DNA of 5,337 bases from Phycisphaerae bacterium (GTDB taxonomy: Bacteria; Planctomycetota; Phycisphaerae; Sedimentisphaerales; UBA12454): contig JAQTQF010000137.1 in assembly GCA_028712345.1 (NCBI GenBank), positions 1-5,337 of the forward strand, given 5' to 3'. The translations under genes were made by a program, and so were the position numbers. The notes under the pieces were generated by a model. It saw nothing but the letters and a program-made list of their open reading frames with translations. It was not told the DNA's origin and made no database searches. Below, in pieces: positions 1 to 5,337 of the stretch; within the stretch, counting starts at the first letter, position 1; every line of letters begins with the position of its first letter.

Positions 1-1
1 T

Positions 2-1111
2 TTTCTTGCCCGTCTTGGATATCGGCCAAAAGTATTCGAAGCGGAGCAAAGGCCGGGCGGAATGCTTATCCAGACTATTCCGGCTTATCGTCTGCCTCGT
101 GAAATCGTAGCGAGGGAAATAAGGATGATAGAGAGAATGGGCGTTGATATCGAAACCGGCAAAAGGCTGGGCAGGGACTTTACTTTAAGCGAACTTCGCC
201 GGCAGGGTTATGAAACGGTTTTTGTTTCCGTAGGTTCTCCGGAAGGAGTAAGACTGGATATTGCCGGCAGCGACGCTAACGGCGTAACGGATGCGATAAG
301 CTTTTTGAAGAATTATAATTTCAAAGGCTCGGTGCCTGTGGGTCAGAAAGTTGTTGTAATCGGCGGCGGCAACGCGGCCATAGATGCGGCCCGTACGGCA
401 GTGCGTCTCGGCGCCAGGAATGTTACTATCGTTTACAGAAGAACGATGGAAGATATGCCGGCGTTTCTGGAAGAAATTGAAGACGCCTTGAACGAAGGTA
501 TTACAATCAAAGCTCTCACCAATCCGGACGAAATTATTACCGCTGACGGCAAGGCTGTCGGCGTTAAATGTCATTCTATGAAACCCGGCAAATTCGACAA
601 GACAGGAAGACGCCGACCTGAAAAAGACGGCAGAACTTTTGTTGTAGATGCTGACCAGGTAATTTTTGCCGTCGGCCAGACGCTTGACTCCTCATCGCTG
701 TTCGACCATGATGAACTTCAGCCAATCAGCGGCTACAGAATAATGACCGATTCTATGACGGGTCAAACTTCAATTCCGTGGCTGTTCTGCGGCGGTGATG
801 CCGCCAGCGGCCCGTCGTCCGTGATACACGCGGTTGCAAATGGAGAATGTGCGGCTGTCGGTATGGATGAATATCTGACCGGCGAAAATCACGCCTTCTG
901 GCGAATTCAGCAAATGGTCAATACGGCCTTCGATGTAAATGCTGACCCTGTTTCTTATCCGAGAGTGAAGATGCCTGTTCTTCCTGTTGAAAGGCGCAGA
1001 GATAATTTTAATGAAATTGAATTGTCATGGGTAGAAGCTGAGGCGATAAGACAGGCACAAAGATGTCTTCGCTGTGATTATGGTAAAACAGTAATAGCCG
1101 AAAGGAGCTAA
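2..1111 (+). CDS. GltD-like FAD/NAD(P)H-dependent oxidoreductase, C-terminal part (5' end outside the window)
   Basis: The reading frame is open from base 2, and the residues before the first ATG at 62 (FLARLGYRPKVFEAEQRPGG) continue the family's FAD-binding fold, so ATG 62 is internal and the gene starts upstream. 369 residues are visible. Numbered from that internal Met, they show IPAYRLP near residue 6, an NAD(P)-binding Rossmann motif GGGNAAIDAAR (101-111), YRRTMEDMPAFLEEIE (125-140) and the second FAD-contacting motif CGGDAASGPSSVIHAVANG (243-261). These are hallmarks of the small subunit of glutamate synthase and its relatives. The protein ends with RCLRCDYGK (C335, C338), a tail I associate with GltD-like modules of iron-sulfur flavoproteins, often fused behind a NuoF-like part. 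Six bases separate it from the hydrogenase gene, so I infer it passes electrons between NAD(P)(H) and that enzyme. It could instead be a stand-alone GltD homologue; the missing N-terminus would decide. NAD versus NADP preference is not resolved. Confidence 0.9.
   Translation, partial: FLARLGYRPKVFEAEQRPGGMLIQTIPAYRLPREIVAREIRMIERMGVDIETGKRLGRDFTLSELRRQGYETVFVSVGSPEGVRLDIAGSDANGVTDAISFLKNYNFKGSVPVGQKVVVIGGGNAAIDAARTAVRLGARNVTIVYRRTMEDMPAFLEEIEDALNEGITIKALTNPDEIITADGKAVGVKCHSMKPGKFDKTGRRRPEKDGRTFVVDADQVIFAVGQTLDSSSLFDHDELQPISGYRIMTDSMTGQTSIPWLFCGGDAASGPSSVIHAVANGECAAVGMDEYLTGENHAFWRIQQMVNTAFDVNADPVSYPRVKMPVLPVERRRDNFNEIELSWVEAEAIRQAQRCLRCDYGKTVIAERS
1101..1107 (+). promoter_or_regulatory. Shine-Dalgarno site for the hydrogenase gene
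   Basis: AAAGGAG lies inside the last codons of the upstream gene, 10 bases before ATG 1118. It decides between two starts: ATG 1111, which overlaps the upstream stop as TAATG, is only 3 bases from the site and opens a frame of 16 codons, whereas ATG 1118 begins the ferredoxin-like domain of the hydrogenase. It is the only strong ribosome binding site in the window. Confidence 0.8.
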
Positions 1112-1117
1112 TGAAAT

Positions 1118-2881
1118 ATGATTTCAGTGTATATAAACAGTATCAAAGTCGAAGTAAATGAAGGGGCGACAATTTTAGACGCGGCCAATAAAGCCGGGAT
1201 TAAAATTCCTACGCTTTGCCATGTGGAAGGCAAGACCCCTCGCGGGGCATGCCGAGTTTGCGTTGTCGAAGTCGAAGGCGCCAGAACTCTTATCGCGTCC
1301 TGCTGCACTCCGGCTGCGAATAATATGAAGGTTAGGACGAATACTAAACGGGTGCGTAATGCCAGACACAATATCGTTGAACTTCTGCTCTCCGAACACG
1401 ACGGCGACTGCAAGACCTGCAACCGCAATGATAATTGCGAACTGCAAAAGCTGGCCAGGGAGTTAGGCATCGAAGATGTTCGCTATCAGGGCGAGAAGAC
1501 CGCAAAAACTATTGACGATTCGACTCCCGCGATTACGAGAGACAGCGGCAAATGTATCAAGTGTCGTAGATGCGTTACGGTTTGCAGCGAAGTCCAGACA
1601 GTCGGTTCGCTTTTCCCGCAGGGACGGGGATTTCAGACGACTATCGGGCCGGCTTTTGCGTGCGAATTAGACGGAGTGGTTTGTATCCAATGCGGCCAGT
1701 GCGCGGCGATTTGTCCGGTCGGGGCGATTAGCGAGAAAAACCATATCGATGATGTATGGGCGGCACTTGACAATCCTGAGAAATTTGTCGTGGTTCAGAC
1801 CGCACCGGCGATAAGAGCTGCTTTGGGCGAATGTTTCGGTAATGAGCCGGGGACACTGGTTACCGGCAAAATGGTTACCGCTTTGCGTCAGCTCGGATTT
1901 GACGGAATTTTCGATACTAACTTTACCGCTGACCTTACTATTCTCGAAGAAGGCACCGAGCTTTTGGTGAGATTGAAAAAAGCAATCGTCGATAAAGAGA
2001 AAGTTGCTCTGCCGCAGTTTACGAGCTGCTGTCCGGGCTGGATAAAATTCGCCGAGCATTACTATCCGCAGATATTGCCGAATCTGTCCAGCTGCAAATC
2101 GCCGCAGCAGATGTTTGGCTCGGTCGCAAAAACTTATTACGCCGACAAAATCGGCAAAAAGCCCGAAGATATTGTTGTTGTTTCCGTTATGCCTTGCACG
2201 GCCAAAAAGTTTGAAAATCAGCGTCCGGAGATGAACGACAGCGGTTTGCGGGATGTGGATTATGTTTTGACGACTCGCGAACTGGGCAGAATGATTAATC
2301 AGGCGGGTATCGATTTTAATTCTCTGCCCGACGACAAGATGGATTCACTACTCGGGCTTTCCTCCGGTGCAGCCGATATTTTCGCAAACAGCGGAGGCGT
2401 TATGGAGGCGGCAATTCGTACCGTTTACGAAATTGTTACGGGCAGAGAACTGCCTATGGAAAATCTGCATATTAAACCGATTATGGGACTTGATGGTGTA
2501 AAGAAAGCCTCTTTAAAAATCGAAGGAACGGTAAAAGAATGGTCATTTCTCGAAGGCGTGGAGTTAAAGGTCGCGGTAACACACAGCCTGAGCAACGCAC
2601 GGAAAATTATTGAAGCGACAGAGGCCGGAGAAGTACTTCATTTTATCGAAGTTATGGCTTGTCCCGGCGGGTGCATCGGCGGCGCAGGTCAGCCGAGATT
2701 TACCGACGACAATGTCAGGCTGAAAAGGATTGAAGCTATTTACAAAGAAGATGAAGGCAAAAAAATGCGCAAGTCGCATGAAAATCCTGAGATTGCTCAG
2801 ATATACAAAGAATTTCTGGGTAAGCCGCTCGGTCATAAATCGCACGAGCTGCTGCATACCGGCTATAAACCAAGAGTTTAA
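1118..2881 (+). CDS. hydA: [FeFe]-hydrogenase catalytic subunit (HydA/HndD type, multi-cluster)
   Basis: This is a complete 587-residue enzyme catalysing reversible 2H+ + 2e- = H2, close in size and layout to clostridial hydrogenase CpI. Domains in order: an N-terminal [2Fe-2S] ferredoxin domain (C34, C45, C48, C62 or C63); a His-Cys3 [4Fe-4S] site (H94, C98, C101, C107); two [4Fe-4S] sites (C146, C149, C152, C156 and C189, C192, C195, C199); the H-cluster domain; and a C-terminal small-subunit-like segment (about 550-587). All three H-cluster signatures are intact: TSCCPGW (302-308), MPCTAKKFE (358-366) and VMACPGGC (512-519), giving ligands C305, C360, C515 and C519. C304 is the proton-relay cysteine, and E278, E281 and S324 fit the rest of the relay by position (inference). 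There is no signal peptide or twin-arginine motif, so it is cytoplasmic. The flavoprotein gene before it suggests NAD(P)-linked function. The end reads LLHTGY where I would expect LLHTHY, a minor change. Confidence 0.97.
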   Translation: MISVYINSIKVEVNEGATILDAANKAGIKIPTLCHVEGKTPRGACRVCVVEVEGARTLIASCCTPAANNMKVRTNTKRVRNARHNIVELLLSEHDGDCKTCNRNDNCELQKLARELGIEDVRYQGEKTAKTIDDSTPAITRDSGKCIKCRRCVTVCSEVQTVGSLFPQGRGFQTTIGPAFACELDGVVCIQCGQCAAICPVGAISEKNHIDDVWAALDNPEKFVVVQTAPAIRAALGECFGNEPGTLVTGKMVTALRQLGFDGIFDTNFTADLTILEEGTELLVRLKKAIVDKEKVALPQFTSCCPGWIKFAEHYYPQILPNLSSCKSPQQMFGSVAKTYYADKIGKKPEDIVVVSVMPCTAKKFENQRPEMNDSGLRDVDYVLTTRELGRMINQAGIDFNSLPDDKMDSLLGLSSGAADIFANSGGVMEAAIRTVYEIVTGRELPMENLHIKPIMGLDGVKKASLKIEGTVKEWSFLEGVELKVAVTHSLSNARKIIEATEAGEVLHFIEVMACPGGCIGGAGQPRFTDDNVRLKRIEAIYKEDEGKKMRKSHENPEIAQIYKEFLGKPLGHKSHELLHTGYKPRV

Positions 2882-2899
2882 TGATTTAACGGTGCTCTA

Positions 2900-4408
2900 A
2901 TGAAAACAGTAGAAAATACGGAATTTAATAACGCCGAAACCTGGATTCGAGACAGGATAAAGCCTGAGCAGATAACCAAATATCTGAATAACGGTAAATG
3001 TTTTATCGATTCGGAAAAGATTGAAGTCGCTCTGAGGTCAAACACAAATTCCGACAAGACCAGAGTTATGGAGATACTCCAAAAATCTTTAGCTATTGAA
3101 ACATTGACCCCTGATGAAACTGCCTGTCTGCTTAATGTTGAAGATGCTGAATTGCTGGCCCAGATGGAACAAACGGCCGCTAAAGTGAAGAGAAAGGTGT
3201 ATGACAACCGAATTGTAACTTTTGCTCCGCTATATGTCAGCAATCTCTGCGTTAATGATTGTTTGTACTGTGGCTTTCGGAAAAGTAACAAGACCGCTAA
3301 AAGAAAGCGTCTGAATTTTGACGAAATTAAGAGAGAAACGGAAGTTTTGGTCGGTCAGATTGGTCATAAACGGCTGATTGTCGTATTCGGCGAAGATTCA
3401 CAAACGGATGTGGATTATATTGCCGAGACGATACAGGCTATATCCGAGGTGAAAGTAAAAACCAAAAAAGGCTTTAGTCAGATTCGGCGGTCCAATGTCA
3501 ATGCCGCGCCGATGTCTATCGAAGAATTAAAAATCCTTCACGAAGTTGGTATAGGGACATTTCAGGTTTTTCAGGAAACCTATCACCGCAAGACTTACGA
3601 GAAAGTGCATCCGCAAAATACCCTTAAGGGCGATTATCTATGGCGGCTGTACGCTATGCACAGAGCAATGGAAGCCGGCTGTGATGATGTTGGAATCGGC
3701 GCATTATTCGGACTTTATGACTGGAAATTTGAAGTGATGGCGCTTTTGAATCACGCAGTAGAGCTTGAGGCAAAATTCGGAATAGGGCCTCACACAATAT
3801 CTTTTCCGAGGCTTGAGCCTGCGGACAATACGCCTTTTACGCAGAATCTTAAATACGCCGTAGGTGACAGGGATTTTAGAAAACTTGTTACGGTAATTCG
3901 TCTGGCTGTTCCTTACACAGGGATGATTCTAACTGCCCGCGAAAATGCTGAAATGAGAAGAGAAATTCTGCCTCTTGGCTGCACTCAAACAGACGCTTCA
4001 TCCAAAATCGGGATAGGTTCTTATGCTAATATAGCCGACAGCCAGCAGGGAAACAAACAGCAGTTCATCCTCGGCGACATTAGAAGTCTTGATACGGTGG
4101 TCAGAGAATTAGCCCAGAGCGGTTACATTACTTCTTTTTGCACCGCAGGCTACAGATGCGGCAGAACTGGAGAGAAGATTATGAACTTGCTTAGATGCGG
4201 CAAGGAGGGACAGTTCTGCAAGCTTAACGCGGTAATTACATTCAGGGAATGGCTTGATGATTTTGCGAGCCCGGAAACTATAGCTATTGGTGAAAAAATA
4301 ATCGCCAAAGAGATTCAGGAAATAAAAGAAAGGATGCCGTCAGTATATCCTCAGCTTATGAATTTTTACGAACAGACCAGAGCTGGACAGCGAGATATAT
4401 TTTTTTGA
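2900..4408 (+). CDS. hydG: HydG-type radical SAM maturase ([FeFe]-hydrogenase H-cluster assembly), with an altered C-terminal cysteine motif
   Basis: HydG cleaves tyrosine to p-cresol and dehydroglycine, then forms the CO and cyanide of the H-cluster on an auxiliary iron-sulfur cluster. The 502 residues carry the radical SAM motif CVNDCLYC (C117, C121, C124), the family block AGCDDVGIGALFGLYDWKFE (259-278), GPHTISFPR (296-304), VPYTGMILTARE (337-348) and the usual RDIFF-like end, so the gene looks complete. H285 fits, by spacing from the SAM cysteines, the histidine that helps hold the extra iron (inference). The auxiliary-cluster motif CX2CX22C is abnormal: C414 and C440 are correctly spaced, but the middle position is G417 (GGC at 4148-4150), and extra cysteines occur at C420 and C433. 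The first SAM cysteine sits about 20 residues later than in characterised HydG, reflecting a somewhat longer N-terminus. The start, 18 bases after hydA, has only a weak GGTG (2891-2894) upstream, suggesting translational coupling. ThiH is the nearest alternative family, but the context and C-terminal domain favour HydG. Confidence 0.93.
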   Translation: MKTVENTEFNNAETWIRDRIKPEQITKYLNNGKCFIDSEKIEVALRSNTNSDKTRVMEILQKSLAIETLTPDETACLLNVEDAELLAQMEQTAAKVKRKVYDNRIVTFAPLYVSNLCVNDCLYCGFRKSNKTAKRKRLNFDEIKRETEVLVGQIGHKRLIVVFGEDSQTDVDYIAETIQAISEVKVKTKKGFSQIRRSNVNAAPMSIEELKILHEVGIGTFQVFQETYHRKTYEKVHPQNTLKGDYLWRLYAMHRAMEAGCDDVGIGALFGLYDWKFEVMALLNHAVELEAKFGIGPHTISFPRLEPADNTPFTQNLKYAVGDRDFRKLVTVIRLAVPYTGMILTARENAEMRREILPLGCTQTDASSKIGIGSYANIADSQQGNKQQFILGDIRSLDTVVRELAQSGYITSFCTAGYRCGRTGEKIMNLLRCGKEGQFCKLNAVITFREWLDDFASPETIAIGEKIIAKEIQEIKERMPSVYPQLMNFYEQTRAGQRDIFF

Positions 4409-4417
4409 TTCAGCCAA

Positions 4418-5337
4418 ATGAATATTAAAAGAATACAGTCCGTTATTGAAAGAGTATTCGCTGCTGATATTCCTAACCGCGGCGATATCGAGCATCTGCT
4501 TTCTCTGGAAGATGAGAAGCAAACAGAGATGCTCTTTAACTATGCCGATGCGGTCAGAAAACAGTTTGTCGGCAATGAAATTTTGCTGAGGGGTTTGGTA
4601 GAATTTTCGAACTATTGCAGAAACGCCTGCTGGTATTGCGGTCTGAATAAATATAACAAAGAACTTCAGAGGTATCGGCTGAGCAGCGATGAAATAATGG
4701 GCGCAGTGGAAAATATTGTCGCCGCTGGAATAAAAACGGTTGTTTTGCAATCCGGCGAAGATGAAGGTCTCGACGGATATTGGTTGAAAGAGCTGATAGA
4801 ATGTATCAAATCAAAATTTGATATTGCCGTTACGCTTTCTGCAGGAGAGAGAAGTTACGAAGAGTATGAACTCTGGAGGCAGGCTGGCGCCGAGAGATAC
4901 TTACTGAAAATAGAAACTACCGACAAAGGTCTCTATTGGAATCTGCATCCGCAAATGGATTTTGAAAACAGAATAAAATGTTCGAGACATCTTAAAAGTC
5001 TTGGCTATCAGAATGGTTCGGGGAATCTTGTCGGGCTTAAGGGCCAAACAATAGAGTCTCTGGCTGAAGATATAATATTCTTCAAAAAAGAAGGCTTTGA
5101 TATGATTGGTATCGGGCTTTTCATTCCGCACAAGTCAACGCCGCTGAAAGACGAGCCGTTAGGCGACATAAAATTGGTATTGAAAGTGCTGGCGGTAACC
5201 CGGATAGTAACAAAAGATGCCCACTTGCCGGCAACGACTGCCGTGGGTAGTATTGGAAATAATGACGCAAGGCTTCTGGCGCTCAAGGCTGGCGCCAATG
5301 TCCTTATGCCGAATTTTACGCCGCAGCCTTACAAGAA
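4418..5337 (+). CDS. hydE: HydE-type radical SAM maturase ([FeFe]-hydrogenase H-cluster assembly), 3' end outside the window
   Basis: HydE is the second radical SAM enzyme of H-cluster assembly, acting with HydG and the GTPase HydF to make the bridging dithiolate diiron unit. The frame from ATG 4418 stays open to the right edge and gives 306 of an expected roughly 350 residues. Recognisable parts are EFSNYCRNACWYCGL (radical SAM cysteines C67, C71, C74), LQSGED (110-115), VTLSAGE (138-144), RYLLKIETTD (160-169), GYQNGSGNLVGLKGQT (196-211), DMIGIGLFIPH (228-238), LPATTAVGS (270-278) and AGANVLMPN (291-299). Nine bases separate it from the hydG stop, with no clear ribosome binding site, so coupled translation is likely. 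Two normally conserved prolines are replaced: VGLPGQT reads VGLKGQT (K208) and GIGPF reads GIGLF (L234). PylB, the methylornithine synthase, is a relative, but the motifs and operon fit HydE better. The optional second-cluster cysteines near the C-terminus lie beyond the window. Confidence 0.93.
   Translation, partial: MNIKRIQSVIERVFAADIPNRGDIEHLLSLEDEKQTEMLFNYADAVRKQFVGNEILLRGLVEFSNYCRNACWYCGLNKYNKELQRYRLSSDEIMGAVENIVAAGIKTVVLQSGEDEGLDGYWLKELIECIKSKFDIAVTLSAGERSYEEYELWRQAGAERYLLKIETTDKGLYWNLHPQMDFENRIKCSRHLKSLGYQNGSGNLVGLKGQTIESLAEDIIFFKKEGFDMIGIGLFIPHKSTPLKDEPLGDIKLVLKVLAVTRIVTKDAHLPATTAVGSIGNNDARLLALKAGANVLMPNFTPQPYK

Noticed and set aside
1111..1161. Alternative start ATG 1111 overlapping the upstream stop (TAATG)
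   Set aside because: It opens only 16 codons in another frame and is 3 bases from the ribosome binding site; ATG 1118 has proper spacing and starts the conserved ferredoxin domain.
1108..1470. Open antisense frame of about 120 codons under the start of the hydrogenase gene, plus a second one at 1175-1447
   Set aside because: Both lie wholly or almost wholly opposite the well-supported hydrogenase gene, and their translations show no recognisable domain.
2881..2889. Two-codon frame ATG ATT TAA overlapping the hydA stop, as a possible reinitiation or leader element
   Set aside because: It is too short to distinguish from chance, and there is no ribosome binding site in front of it.
2878..3291. 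Antisense frame of about 137 codons with hydrophobic stretches, opposite the start of hydG
   Set aside because: The hydrophobic stretches are explained by the complement of hydG codons; there is no ribosome binding site or family resemblance, and the sense strand is clearly coding.
4148..4150. Frameshift or pseudogene as the explanation for the altered HydG motif
   Set aside because: The frame is intact on both sides, the flanking residues match the family, and the first and last motif cysteines keep exact spacing; a single-base substitution or sequencing error remains possible.
4340..5298. Several antisense frames opposite hydE (4340-4750, 4901-5131, 5008-5298)
   Set aside because: The plus-strand frame from 4418 encodes a recognisable HydE across the whole region, so these are shadows.

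Overview
The window holds four codirectional (+) genes packed almost without gaps. They read as part of an [FeFe]-hydrogenase operon: the end of a GltD-like FAD/NAD(P)H oxidoreductase, a complete multi-cluster [FeFe]-hydrogenase catalytic subunit (hydA type), a complete HydG-type radical SAM maturase, and a HydE-type radical SAM maturase cut by the window's right edge. The intergenic gaps are 6, 18 and 9 bases, so co-transcription is likely. I see no tRNA, rRNA, CRISPR, insertion sequence, repeat array, promoter or convincing terminator.

Layout. Positions 2-1111 encode the C-terminal part of the flavin/pyridine-nucleotide subunit, which ends in a CxxC tail. Positions 1118-2881 encode the hydrogenase, with [2Fe-2S], His-Cys3 [4Fe-4S], two [4Fe-4S] and H-cluster domains, all with intact ligands. 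Positions 2900-4408 encode HydG, which makes CO and cyanide for the H-cluster from tyrosine. Positions 4418 to the right edge encode HydE, the second radical SAM maturase. HydF, the scaffold GTPase needed to complete the H-cluster, is not in the window.

How they work together. HydE and HydG, with HydF from elsewhere, would build the diiron subcluster of the hydrogenase. The hydrogenase would exchange electrons through its iron-sulfur chain with the flavoprotein and so with NAD(P)(H). This suggests a soluble, NAD(P)-linked, possibly electron-bifurcating hydrogenase of a strictly anaerobic fermentative or syntrophic bacterium. The phylum cannot be fixed from the sequence; base composition is moderate and no marker gene is present.

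The most notable observation is in HydG. The C-terminal cysteine motif that holds the auxiliary cluster (CX2CX22C in characterised HydG) keeps its first and last cysteines at exact spacing, but the middle one is glycine. Two extra cysteines lie inside the motif. HydE also departs from the consensus at two usually conserved proline positions. The hydrogenase itself looks fully canonical.
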